Part shown: positions 32,577 to 41,126 of the stretch, piece by piece
Layout of the letters: each line of letters begins with the position of its first letter
Position numbering within the stretch: position 1 is the first letter of the stretch
Origin: Betaproteobacteria bacterium
GTDB taxonomy: Bacteria; Pseudomonadota; Gammaproteobacteria; Burkholderiales; SG8-39
Length of the DNA stretch: 56,829 nucleotides
NCBI GenBank assembly: GCA_947467435.1
Contig: CANIIA010000007.1
Span: 1-56,829 of the forward strand
Reading direction: 5' to 3'
Notes under the pieces: model-generated
Seen by the model: the letters and a program-made list of their open reading frames with translations, nothing else
Told to the model about the DNA's origin: nothing
The model's database searches: none
Program-made: the position numbers and the translations under genes

Positions 32577-33505
32577 CGGACGATTTCAGCGTTCACAAAT
32601 TTGCCGAACTCTGCTGGAGATTGTCCGCCAGGCTCTGCGCCTTGCGATGCCCAAAGTTCTTTACTATCAGCTAATGCCAAGGCCTTGAGCGTTTCTGCAT
32701 GCATACGATCAATGATCGCTTGCGGCGTGCCACGAATCGCCCACATGGCGTACCAAGTCGACACATCAAAGCCTTTCACACCGACTTCTTGTAACGTTGG
32801 CGTATCAGGTAATAAAGGAATACGTTTTCCCGTGGTGACCGCGAGGGCGCGCAGTTTACCTGCACGAATTTGTCCAGCGGAAGTGCTCATGGTGTCGAAC
32901 GCGAAATCAACTTGTCCGGCGAGTAAATCTTGCATCATTGGTCCAGCGCCACGATAAGGAATGTGCGTGCTAAATGTTCCGGTCTGCGTTTTAAACAGCT
33001 CGACCGCTAAATGATGCGAAGTCCCGCTGCCCGCTGAACCAAAATTCATGCGACCCGGGTTGGCTTTCATATACCCCATGAACTCTTGCATCGTTTTGAA
33101 TGCATGCTTGGGATGAATCACCACCACGTTTGGCACATACGCCACGACGGTGACAGGCACAAAATCTTTTTCAATGTGATAAGGCAGCTTGGCATACAAA
33201 CTTTCTGCAATCGCGTGATGGACCGCACCCATAAAGAAGGTGTAACCATCCGGCGCACGCCGTGCGGCATTTGCGGCACCGACCGTGCCACCCGCACCAG
33301 AAACGTTCTCGACTAAAAATTGCTGACCTGTCGATTGCGTGAGCTTAGCCGACAAAGGTCGCGCGAACGCATCCACGCCACCACCTGGCGCAAATGGATT
33401 GATTAAGGTCACCGGTTTATTTGGCCAAGTTTGTGCTTCAACGACTTGCGTCATCAAACAAACGACTAACGCAACAAAGCCGATCATCACGCGGTTTGTG
33501 AACAT
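32531..33505 (-). CDS. Bug-type tripartite tricarboxylate transporter receptor
   Basis: This periplasmic binding protein of the Bug/TctC family has 324 residues. The start at 33505 is supported by GAGGAG upstream; the outer frame to 33607 lacks homology. A signal peptide ends near VVEAQ, followed by TWPNKPVTLINPFAPGGGVDAFARPL and the characteristic ARRAPDGYTFFMG. It is the second Bug gene of the leftward arm and overlaps the possible azlC start. The ligand is unknown. Confidence 0.92.
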   Translation of the reverse strand: MFTNRVMIGFVALVVCLMTQVVEAQTWPNKPVTLINPFAPGGGVDAFARPLSAKLTQSTGQQFLVENVSGAGGTVGAANAARRAPDGYTFFMGAVHHAIAESLYAKLPYHIEKDFVPVTVVAYVPNVVVIHPKHAFKTMQEFMGYMKANPGRMNFGSAGSGTSHHLAVELFKTQTGTFSTHIPYRGAGPMMQDLLAGQVDFAFDTMSTSAGQIRAGKLRALAVTTGKRIPLLPDTPTLQEVGVKGFDVSTWYAMWAIRGTPQAIIDRMHAETLKALALADSKELWASQGAEPGGQSPAEFGKFVNAEIVRWAKVVKDSGAKVDN

Positions 33506-33627
33506 CGAGTTCTCCTCAGGGGGTGGGCCCAGCCGCGGAATCTTAGCAGAGGGGTGATGCAGCGTCATCGAGGAGACGCGAACAGTAGCAATGATGTGTT
33601 GCAGCAAACCGCGCTGCGACCAGTCAA

Positions 33628-34413
33628 TTACCGACCAACAAACGAGGGCTTCTTCTTTTCAAGAAATGCAGCGACCCCAAGACGAAAATCTTGCGTATCA
33701 AAACAGGCATATGACTCAGCATATTCAGCATCGCTGAGCGGTGTTGCGCTCGTAAGACGACGGGCAAATTTTTTGTGCCAGCGTGCCACTAATGGTGCGC
33801 CAGCTGCGATACGTTGTGCCATCGCTAAGCCTTCGTTGACGATATCTTGATCAGCGACCACGCGATTGACTAAGCCTTTTTCATAGGCTTCTTGGGCATT
33901 GAGAATCCTGCCCTCGAGCAAAATTTCTAGTGCCGTCGCACGACCAACAAGATTGATCAGCCCAGCCATTTCATCGTACGCAACAACCAATCCAAGATTT
34001 TTAATGGGCACACCAAAGCGTGCGCTTGCATTACAAATGCGTAAATCACATTGCGACGCAAGCTCAAGTCCACCACCAACGCAGGCACCCGCAATCAACG
34101 CGATGGTTGGATGTAAACACTCGGCCACAGCTCGCATCGAGGATGCAATCTGCTCACCATAAATTTTGGCTTGTGCTGCGTTGGCGCGCACGGTGGCAAA
34201 TTCGGAAATATCTGCACCGGCAGCAAAGGCGTTGCCTCCTGCACCCTTTAGAACCACGCAGCGCAAGCTGGTGTCAGCAGATAAAGCGCGCATCTGCTCA
34301 CCAACCTGTAACCACATCGGTAAAGTGAGCGCGTTCATGCGCTCAGGATTAGACAAAACGACGGTGGCAATTCCTGCATCACGCTCGAGCAACACTTCAC
34401 CGGCCATGTGCAT
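33628..34413 (-). CDS. Enoyl-CoA hydratase/isomerase family protein with altered active site
   Basis: This crotonase-fold protein has 261 residues. The oxyanion-hole segments are NAFAAGADISEF (about 61-72) and IAGACVGGGLELASQCDLRI (about 107-126). One hydratase glutamate is kept (E117), but the second catalytic glutamate position (normally in a GxPE motif) is isoleucine here (FGVPIKNLGL, about residue 137). Simple enoyl-CoA hydration is therefore doubtful; other crotonase reactions such as decarboxylation, isomerisation or thioester hydrolysis are possible. The ATG overlaps the stop of the upstream Bug gene (TAATG), indicating translational coupling in the leftward operon. Confidence 0.88.
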   Translation of the reverse strand: MHMAGEVLLERDAGIATVVLSNPERMNALTLPMWLQVGEQMRALSADTSLRCVVLKGAGGNAFAAGADISEFATVRANAAQAKIYGEQIASSMRAVAECLHPTIALIAGACVGGGLELASQCDLRICNASARFGVPIKNLGLVVAYDEMAGLINLVGRATALEILLEGRILNAQEAYEKGLVNRVVADQDIVNEGLAMAQRIAAGAPLVARWHKKFARRLTSATPLSDAEYAESYACFDTQDFRLGVAAFLEKKKPSFVGR

Positions 34414-35387
34414 TACTCCAATCGAATGTTCGCGTCTTTGACTAGCTTGCCGTACTTAGCAAGCTCAGCGCGCATAAAGGTGCCAAACTCTTCCGGGGTC
34501 ATTTCACGTAACTGCGTCCCGACTTGCTCGAGTCGTGTGCGTACATCAGGTTCACGCATTGCACGATTGATATCGGTGTTGAGCTTCATCACGATCTCGC
34601 GTGGAGTTGCTGCAGGGGCCATCACACCGTACCAATTCAGGATTTCAAAACCAGTCAACCCTTCTTCAGCAAAGGTTGGTACGTCAGGCAGTTGCGATAA
34701 ACGTTTGGGTGTTGAGATGCCTAACCCACGTAAGCGACCATCTTTTAAATGAGGGAGTACGGGTGGCATAGTGTCGAAGTTCATCGAGACCACACCAGCA
34801 ACTAAATCACGAATACCGTCACCGCTACCTTTGTACGGCACATGCACGATGTTGACGCCGGTGAGCAGTCGAAACATTTCGCCAGACAAATGTTGCGAGC
34901 TGCCATTGCCCGAAGAGGCATAGGTGTATTTACCCGGATTGGCTTTGAGCAGTGTGACTAGCTCCTTCATGTTTTTAGCAGGCACCGAGGGATGTAACGA
35001 GAGTACGTTGGGGACGTAGCCCACATAGGCGACTGGCGCAAAATCTTTAATTGGATCGTAAGGTAACTTGGCCACTAGATTGGGTGAAATCGCATGCGAA
35101 TTTGCATGACCCATCATGATCGTATACCCATCCGGAGCGCTTTTCGCTAAGGCATCTGCACCAATCGAGCCGGTGGCACCCGAGCGGTTTTCAACCACCA
35201 CGGCTTGGCCGTACCACTCACTTAATCGTTGTGCGATCACGCGCGACACGATATCTGTGCCACCACCGGGTGGAAAGCCAACAATCAAGCGCATGGCTTT
35301 GCTTGGATAAGTTTGCGCAACACCCACGTTGGCGTACAGCGTTGTGATGATCGCAATCAGCCAAGATGCTTTTAATAAAAATCGCAT
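34413..35387 (-). CDS. Bug-type tripartite tricarboxylate transporter receptor
   Basis: This Bug/TctC-family periplasmic receptor has 324 residues. A signal peptide (about 1-24, ending GVAQT) precedes YPSKAMRLIVGFPPGGGTDIVSRVIAQRL and ENRSGATGSIGADALAKSAPDGYTIMMG, the family hallmarks. It lies between the aminotransferase and the crotonase-fold gene in the leftward arm, and its stop overlaps the next start (TAATG). Together with the receptor at 32531 it suggests that the operon handles more than one carboxylate, or that one copy acts in sensing. Confidence 0.93.
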   Translation of the reverse strand: MRFLLKASWLIAIITTLYANVGVAQTYPSKAMRLIVGFPPGGGTDIVSRVIAQRLSEWYGQAVVVENRSGATGSIGADALAKSAPDGYTIMMGHANSHAISPNLVAKLPYDPIKDFAPVAYVGYVPNVLSLHPSVPAKNMKELVTLLKANPGKYTYASSGNGSSQHLSGEMFRLLTGVNIVHVPYKGSGDGIRDLVAGVVSMNFDTMPPVLPHLKDGRLRGLGISTPKRLSQLPDVPTFAEEGLTGFEILNWYGVMAPAATPREIVMKLNTDINRAMREPDVRTRLEQVGTQLREMTPEEFGTFMRAELAKYGKLVKDANIRLE

Positions 35388-35453
35388 TCACCTGTCTCCA
35401 GTCTTTATTGGTACATCTTTTTTAGTGCTGCGTATGTATCACGGCGATTTGGG

Positions 35454-36638
35454 CTACGTCTGTTTTTCTTGATGTGCTTTCGTTAGATAGTCCATTGCCG
35501 CTTGAACTCCTGTCGGTTTGATATTGACCCCAGCCAGGCGTAGACCCATTTCAACACCCGCTAAGGTTCCTATCAGGGTGAGGTCGTTAAAGTCACCAAG
35601 ATGCCCAATACGAAAGACTTTACCGGCGAGCTGACCTAAGCCTGTACCTAAGGACATATTGAAGTGCTGCAAAATCACTTCTCGCACCCTGTCTGCGTTT
35701 ACACCTTCAGGTACCACCACTGCTGTCAGCGCACTCGAAAATTCTTGTGGATTGGTTGCAAGCACTTCTAAGCCCCAAGCACGCACAGCCCGTCGGGTGG
35801 CCTCGGCATGCCGGTCGTGACGGGCAAACACCTGTGTTAAGCCTTCTTCGAACAACATCGCGAGTGCTTCACGTAAGCCATATAAAAGATTGGTGGCAGG
35901 CGTGTACGGAAAATAACCACGCTCACCGCTAGCAAGCATTTCATCCCAGGCCCAATACGAACGCGGTAGCTGAGCTGTTTTGGACGCCGCGAGAGCCTTG
36001 TCGCTGATGGCGTTAAACGATAAGCCGGGTGGCAGCATCAGCCCTTTTTGCGATCCCGCCACAGTGACATCCACGCCCCACGCGTCGTGACGGTAATCAA
36101 TCGAGGCGAGCGAAGAAATCGTATCGACCATCAATAGCGCCGGATGTTTTGCCGCATCGATGGCCTGACGAATATCAGCGATTCGAGCGGTCACGCCAGT
36201 GGAGGTTTCGTTGTGTACAACGCAGACCGCTTTGATCGTGTGGCTAGTGTCGGCACGTAACCGCGCTTCAATCTTGGCTGGATCGGGCCCGGTGCGCCAA
36301 TCGCCAGCGATAAACTCCGGCGCCAAGCCCAAGCGTCGCGCAAGCTTGTGCCACAGCGTGGCGAATTGACCGGTTTCGTACATCAATACCGCATCGCCGG
36401 GCGACAAAGTATTGACCAACGCAGCTTCCCAGGCGCCGGTACCCGAGGCGGGATAAATCACCACATGGGCCTTAGTCTGGAAAACTTTTTTCATGCCCGC
36501 TAGACAGGCTTTGCCAAGGTCAGCAAACTCAGGGCCTCGATGATCCATGGTCGGAAAATCGATGGCGCGCAGCACGCGATCCGGCACATTGGTTGGTCCA
36601 GGAATCTGCAGAAAGTGTCGTCCAGCGTGATAGACCAT
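35454..36638 (-). CDS. Class V aminotransferase, serine/alanine-glyoxylate aminotransferase type
   Basis: This PLP enzyme has 394 residues and usually transfers an amino group to glyoxylate from serine, alanine or aspartate. The opening GRHFLQIPGPTNVPDRVLRAIDFPTMDHRGPEF is typical. Cofactor contacts include YPASGTGAWEAAL, and the Schiff-base lysine lies in VAGSQKGLMLPPGL. Start 36638 is supported by AGGAAA upstream. It is the first gene of the leftward arm, and a TTTGTATGCAAA palindrome abuts its Shine-Dalgarno, so the divergent GntR regulator probably controls it. The amino donor cannot be assigned. Confidence 0.92.
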   Translation of the reverse strand: MVYHAGRHFLQIPGPTNVPDRVLRAIDFPTMDHRGPEFADLGKACLAGMKKVFQTKAHVVIYPASGTGAWEAALVNTLSPGDAVLMYETGQFATLWHKLARRLGLAPEFIAGDWRTGPDPAKIEARLRADTSHTIKAVCVVHNETSTGVTARIADIRQAIDAAKHPALLMVDTISSLASIDYRHDAWGVDVTVAGSQKGLMLPPGLSFNAISDKALAASKTAQLPRSYWAWDEMLASGERGYFPYTPATNLLYGLREALAMLFEEGLTQVFARHDRHAEATRRAVRAWGLEVLATNPQEFSSALTAVVVPEGVNADRVREVILQHFNMSLGTGLGQLAGKVFRIGHLGDFNDLTLIGTLAGVEMGLRLAGVNIKPTGVQAAMDYLTKAHQEKQT

Positions 36639-36646
36639 GCTTTTCC

Positions 36647-36658
36647 TTTGCATACAAA
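36647..36658. promoter_or_regulatory. Putative GntR operator O1, at the aminotransferase start
   Basis: On the minus strand this reads TTTGTATGCAAA, an imperfect palindrome (one mismatch from TTTGTATACAAA) immediately next to the aminotransferase Shine-Dalgarno. Regulators of the FadR/FCD subfamily often bind TTGTATACAA-like sites. The same half-sites TTTGTA and TGCAAA recur at 36711-36729. Confidence 0.5.
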
Positions 36659-36710
36659 ATAAGATCAGTCGCGCAGCAAAGAAGTGCAGCATTGCTTTTG
36701 CCGGCATTTT

Positions 36711-36729
36711 TTTGTATTCTGCATGCAAA
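36711..36729. promoter_or_regulatory. Putative GntR operator O2, upstream of the regulator gene
   Basis: TTTGTA (36711-36716) and TGCAAA (36724-36729) are the same half-sites as O1 but separated by seven bases. It ends two bases before the AAGGAG of the GntR gene, so binding would block its own expression. Confidence 0.45.
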
Positions 36730-36745
36730 TTAAGGAGAAATCAAG

Positions 36746-37486
36746 ATGTTGGTTTTAAGCCGGCTTGCTGATGCTGCAAGCAATGCTGCATCAGAAGCTG
36801 CAGCAATTTCCGCGGTTGATCCGATTGCTCGCCGGCCGCTGCACGCGGCAGCTATTGATCGCCTTCGCGAAGCCATTGTGCGCGGAGAGTTGGCACCGGG
36901 AACGCGTTTAAACGAGCGGGTCCTCGCGACCCAACTGGGCATTTCGCGCACCCCGCTGCGCGAGGCCTTCAAGCTCTTGGCCAACGAGGGATTGGCCGAA
37001 TTGCTGCCAAACCGTGGTGCGATCGTGACGCCCATTCACGCCGAGCGGATCGAGCAAACCTTGCGCGTCATGGGTGCGCTTGAAGCATTAGTCGGCGAAC
37101 TGGTCTGTCAGAATGCCAGCGATAGCGAGATTGCCAACATTCGGGCATTGCACTTTGAAATGCGGGCGGCGCATGCACGTGGCGATTTACGCGCTTACTT
37201 TGATCACAATCAAGCAATCCACTTAGCCTTGGTGCAGGCCACGGGCAATTCGGTGTTGCTGCAAACTTATCGGCAGCTCAATGACAACGTGCGAAGAGTT
37301 CGCTATATGGCTAATTTGTCTGCGTCGCGTTGGGAAGTCGCGGTCGCCGAGCACGAGGCTATTTTGCAGGCCTTGACTGCGCGTGATGGTATGCGGCTCA
37401 AAGAATTGTTGTCATCACATCTTGCACAGAAAACCGCGGCAGTGCTCGCTGTGCTGACCGAACCCATCACGGCGGTTACCGCATGA
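36746..37486 (+). CDS. GntR-family transcriptional regulator, FCD (FadR/VanR) subfamily
   Basis: This regulator has 246 residues. The N-terminal winged HTH (about 31-97) reads LREAIVRGELAPGTRLNERVLATQLGISRTPLREAFKLLANEGL, the GntR signature. The C-terminal all-helical FCD ligand-binding domain (about 105-235) holds plausible metal/ligand residues (FDHNQAIHLAL; AVAEHEAIL). An extra Ala-rich N-terminal stretch of about 28 residues precedes the HTH. It is divergent from the aminotransferase, with half-site repeats at both starts, and overlaps the dehydrogenase gene by four bases (ATGA). The effector is probably the substrate of the pathway or its CoA ester/hydroxyacid. Confidence 0.93.
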   Translation: MLVLSRLADAASNAASEAAAISAVDPIARRPLHAAAIDRLREAIVRGELAPGTRLNERVLATQLGISRTPLREAFKLLANEGLAELLPNRGAIVTPIHAERIEQTLRVMGALEALVGELVCQNASDSEIANIRALHFEMRAAHARGDLRAYFDHNQAIHLALVQATGNSVLLQTYRQLNDNVRRVRYMANLSASRWEVAVAEHEAILQALTARDGMRLKELLSSHLAQKTAAVLAVLTEPITAVTA

Positions 37487-40419
37487 ACACGTACAGCCCA
37501 TCCGAGTCGCAGCCACTGCGTTTTTATAAAGTGCCAATGACAGACGGTGCGTTTGTGCAACGGCTCAAGCGCGAGGTGCAAGGCGAGGTGTTGTTTGATG
37601 CGGCAACGCGCGGACGCTATAGCACCGATGCATCCATCTATCAGATTGAACCCGTGGGCGTGGTGATCCCTAAAACACCAGAAGCAGCGCGCATTGCGAT
37701 ACAACTGGCCATCGAAGCAGGGGTGCCAGTGTTGCCGCGCGGTGCCGGTTCATCACAATGCGGACAAACGGTGGGTGCCGCATTAATTATCGATAACAGC
37801 AAGTACCTAGACCAAGTCCTCGATGTTGATGTAGAAAATCAAACCGCATGGGTGCAACCTGGCGTCGTGCTGGATCATCTCAACGCAACTCTCAAAAAAC
37901 ATCAGTTGTGGTTTCCAGTCGATGTATCCACCAGCGCACAAGCCACACTGGGCGGCATGGCTGGCAATAATTCTTGTGGCTCGCGATCGATTGCCTACGG
38001 CAACATGGTGCATAACGTGTTGGCCATCGATGCATGGACAGCCGAAGGAAACGCGTGGCGTTTTGGTCCCATGCAGGATCGCTCTGGACCCAGCGGTTAT
38101 GTGGCCATACTCGATCGCTGGCAAGCGCTGTACGAACGCGAGCGTGAAGAAATCGCCGCGCGTTTTCCAAAAGTACAACGTCGCGTGGCGGGCTATAACT
38201 TAGATCATCTCGGTGCGCCGCATGCCAACGCTGCGCATGTGTTAGTTGGTTCGGAAGGCACGCTGGCTTATTTTGAGCGGCTACATCTTAAGCTCTCGCC
38301 ATTACCGACACATAAAACTTTAGGCGTCGTGCACTTTCCAACGTTTTATCAGGCGATGGATTTGACACAACACATCGTGAAACTCGGTCCGAGCGCCGTC
38401 GAACTGGTCGATCGTACGATGATTGAACTGGCCCGTGATATCGCCGCTTTTCGGCCCACCGTGGATGCGGTCATCAAGGGGGAACCTGCGGCGGTGTTGT
38501 TAGTCGAATTTTCAGGAGACACACACGCACCGTTGGTAAATCAGGTCAAGCAATTGGTGGCCTTGATGGGCGATCTTGGTTTACCGGGTAGTGTGGTCGA
38601 AGTGCTAGACGCAGGATTACAAAAAAAATTCTGGGACGTGCGCAAAGCCGGCTTAAACATCATGATGTCGATGAAGGGCGATGGTAAACCCGTCTCCTTT
38701 ATCGAAGACTGCGCAGTGCCACTAGAACATCTCGCCGAATACACCGCAAAGCTCACCGAGGTGTTTGAGCGCCACGGAACGCGCGGGACGTGGTACGCCC
38801 ATGCGTCAGTTGGAACGCTGCATGTCAGACCCATCTTAGATATGCGTCGAGACGGCGCGAAAAAAATGCGCGCGATTGCTGAACAAGCAAGCGCATTGGT
38901 AAAGCAATTTAAAGGCGCGTATTCCGGTGAGCACGGCGATGGTTTGGTGCGATCTGAATGGATTGCTCCATTTTTTGGACCCCGTTTAACCGCGTGTTTA
39001 GCGGAAATTAAACACGATCTGGATCCACGCAGATTAATGAATCCAGGCAAGATTGTGAATCCACCAAAAATGGACGATCGTAGACTGTTTCGCTTCAAGC
39101 ACGATTACAACACCTTGGGAGTGAAAGCCGCGTTAGATTGGTCAGCGTTTGGTGGTTTAGATAAAGCCGTCGAGATGTGCAACAACAACGGCCACTGTCG
39201 TAAATTTGATGTGGGCACGATGTGTCCGTCGTATCGTGTCACGCGGGATGAAAAACATCTCACCCGAGGGCGTGCGAACACCCTGCGTTTGGCTTTGTCT
39301 GGGCAGCTCGGTGAAGCTGGCTTGATTTCAAACGAAGTTAAAGAAGCGCTCGACTTGTGCGTGTCGTGTAAAGGGTGCCAACGTGAATGTCCGACCGGTG
39401 TGGACATGGCAAAAATGAAGATCGAATTTCAGCATCAATGGAAACAACGCCACGGATTGCAATGGCGTGATCGCATCATTGGTTGGTTGCCGAGATACGC
39501 ACCGTGGGCTGCACGGCTGGCGCCGCTCATGAACCTTTGCATGCAACTGCCAGGACGAACCTGGGCCACCGGCTTATCTGAAGAACGTCGGATGCCACGA
39601 TGGACGCGTCAGCATGCGCAAGTGCTTCTCCATCAACACCAGGCATCCACAGCAAAAACTAAAAGACACATTGCCAAAGCGTATGTCGGTGAAGTGGTGC
39701 TGCTGGTCGATACCTTTAATCATTACTTCGAGCCAGAAAATGCGTTGGCAGCGGTCCGTGTCTTGGAAGCGGCTGGCTATTTAGTGCATCGTCCAAATAC
39801 GGGGACCGAACGACCTTTATGCTGTGGCCGCACTTTTCTGGCGGTCGGACAAATCGAACAAGCGCGACAAGAAGTGCAACGCATGTTGAAGGTTCTGCAG
39901 CCGTACATTCAAGCGGGTGTGCCAGTGATCGGCCTAGAGCCTTCCTGTTTATTAACCTTGCGTGATGAATTTAAAGTGCTACATCCTGGCGAGCACACGC
40001 GTGCGTTAGCAGCACAAGCGTTTTTACTGGAAGAATTTATTGCGGAAGAAGTGCGCGCAAAACGCTGGACCTTGCAATTTAAACCCTTAGCTAAGCGTGT
40101 CTTATTGCATGGGCATTGTCATCAAAAGGCTGCCGATGCGATGTCGGCGGTCGAACAAACCTTACGGCTGATTCCCGAACTACGCGTGGACGTGATCCAA
40201 AGTAGTTGCTGTGGCATGGCCGGTAGTTTTGGGTATGAGGCCGAACATCACGCGATATCGATGCAAATGGCCGAAGCGGCTGTCTTACCCGCCGTGCGTG
40301 CCGCTGCGGCTGAAGATACGATTGTGGCCGATGGCACCAGTTGCCGACATCAAATTGCCGAGGGCACACACAGACAAGCGATCCACGTGGTACGTCTACT
40401 CGAACAGGCGCTGGTATAA
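37483..40419 (+). CDS. FAD-linked 2-hydroxyacid dehydrogenase fused to 4Fe-4S / CCG domains
   Basis: This large 978-residue oxidoreductase has the layout of D-lactate / D-2-hydroxyglutarate (YdiJ-type) dehydrogenases. A FAD-binding-4 domain (about 50-260) has PRGAGSSQCGQTVG and TLGGMAGNNSCGSRSIAYGNM. A FAD-oxidase C domain (about 270-525) ends in SGEHGDGLVRSEW and MNPGKIVNPP. Two 4Fe-4S clusters follow: cysteines around 566-587, and CVSCKGCQRECP at 626-637. C-terminal CCG (heterodisulfide-reductase-like) repeats contain RPLCCGRTF and SCCGMAGSFGYE. It presumably oxidises a D-2-hydroxyacid and feeds electrons to quinones or cytochromes. The start overlaps the GntR stop (ATGA), so both are co-regulated. 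Confidence 0.92.
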   Translation: MNTYSPSESQPLRFYKVPMTDGAFVQRLKREVQGEVLFDAATRGRYSTDASIYQIEPVGVVIPKTPEAARIAIQLAIEAGVPVLPRGAGSSQCGQTVGAALIIDNSKYLDQVLDVDVENQTAWVQPGVVLDHLNATLKKHQLWFPVDVSTSAQATLGGMAGNNSCGSRSIAYGNMVHNVLAIDAWTAEGNAWRFGPMQDRSGPSGYVAILDRWQALYEREREEIAARFPKVQRRVAGYNLDHLGAPHANAAHVLVGSEGTLAYFERLHLKLSPLPTHKTLGVVHFPTFYQAMDLTQHIVKLGPSAVELVDRTMIELARDIAAFRPTVDAVIKGEPAAVLLVEFSGDTHAPLVNQVKQLVALMGDLGLPGSVVEVLDAGLQKKFWDVRKAGLNIMMSMKGDGKPVSFIEDCAVPLEHLAEYTAKLTEVFERHGTRGTWYAHASVGTLHVRPILDMRRDGAKKMRAIAEQASALVKQFKGAYSGEHGDGLVRSEWIAPFFGPRLTACLAEIKHDLDPRRLMNPGKIVNPPKMDDRRLFRFKHDYNTLGVKAALDWSAFGGLDKAVEMCNNNGHCRKFDVGTMCPSYRVTRDEKHLTRGRANTLRLALSGQLGEAGLISNEVKEALDLCVSCKGCQRECPTGVDMAKMKIEFQHQWKQRHGLQWRDRIIGWLPRYAPWAARLAPLMNLCMQLPGRTWATGLSEERRMPRWTRQHAQVLLHQHQASTAKTKRHIAKAYVGEVVLLVDTFNHYFEPENALAAVRVLEAAGYLVHRPNTGTERPLCCGRTFLAVGQIEQARQEVQRMLKVLQPYIQAGVPVIGLEPSCLLTLRDEFKVLHPGEHTRALAAQAFLLEEFIAEEVRAKRWTLQFKPLAKRVLLHGHCHQKAADAMSAVEQTLRLIPELRVDVIQSSCCGMAGSFGYEAEHHAISMQMAEAAVLPAVRAAAAEDTIVADGTSCRHQIAEGTHRQAIHVVRLLEQALV

Positions 40420-40445
40420 CTAAACCAGTAACAAGGTATTCAACG

Positions 40446-41066
40446 ATGACTCAACTCACGCAAGAAAAAATTATTTTGGATGAAGTCATTCCAGCGCGCG
40501 CTGGTTGGAGTCGCGTGATTCATCAAGGCGAAGTGCTACGCATTATTGATCTTGAGGGTAAGCAAGCGGTGGATTTTCTTTGCTACAACGCCAACGACGT
40601 TGAGGACCGATATGCCGCCGCTGACACCATGAAAATCAATGGCAATCTGTTTATACGTGAAGGTACGGTGATCTATTCAATTCAGTGTAATCCCTTATTT
40701 ACGGTCATCCATGACACCTGCGGATTTCACGATACGATCGGCGGGTGTTGTTCTTCAGCGCTTAACCAGCGTCGCTATGGCAAAGGCGAAGACCACAACT
40801 GTCGGGCGAATTTTCTGGCACAACTTAAGCGCTATGGCATGGGGCCACGTGACGTGGTCGCGAATTTAAATTTCTTTATGTATGTGCCTGTTGCTGCAGA
40901 TGGTCAGATGGATATGGGCCCGAGCATTTCTAAGCCAGGGGATTATTTAGACTTGCGAGCCGAAATGGATGTACTTGCGGTGATTTCAAATTGTCCACAA
41001 ATGAATAATCCGGTGAATGATTTCAATCCGACACCGGTTCGTGTGGTGGTGTATCGACCGTCGTAA
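40446..41066 (+). CDS. DUF1989 (urea carboxylase-associated) family protein
   Basis: This cytosolic protein has 206 residues from ATG 40446. The family core is visible: VIPARAGWSRVIHQGEVLRIIDLEGKQAVDFLCYNA, then HDTCGFHDTIGGCCSSALNQRRYG, whose His and Cys residues are likely metal ligands or catalytic. DUF1989 proteins are best known beside urea carboxylase, and paired members have been reported as carboxyguanidine deiminase subunits. Here a single copy stands without any urea carboxylase, between a hydroxyacid dehydrogenase (26-bp gap) and a Rieske oxygenase (60-bp gap). It probably acts on a nitrogen-containing intermediate, but its reaction is unknown. Confidence 0.88.
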   Translation: MTQLTQEKIILDEVIPARAGWSRVIHQGEVLRIIDLEGKQAVDFLCYNANDVEDRYAAADTMKINGNLFIREGTVIYSIQCNPLFTVIHDTCGFHDTIGGCCSSALNQRRYGKGEDHNCRANFLAQLKRYGMGPRDVVANLNFFMYVPVAADGQMDMGPSISKPGDYLDLRAEMDVLAVISNCPQMNNPVNDFNPTPVRVVVYRPS

Positions 41067-41126
41067 ACAGGCCTTGTTTGAAGGCAACGCATCACTGATC
41101 AACCCAAGGCAGTCACCCCAGCCGAT

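Noticed and set aside
40846..40864. CACGTG-containing sequence as an additional parS
   Set aside because: Only the CACGTG core matches. The flanks differ from the TGTTTC / GAAACA arms, and it lies inside the DUF1989 coding sequence.
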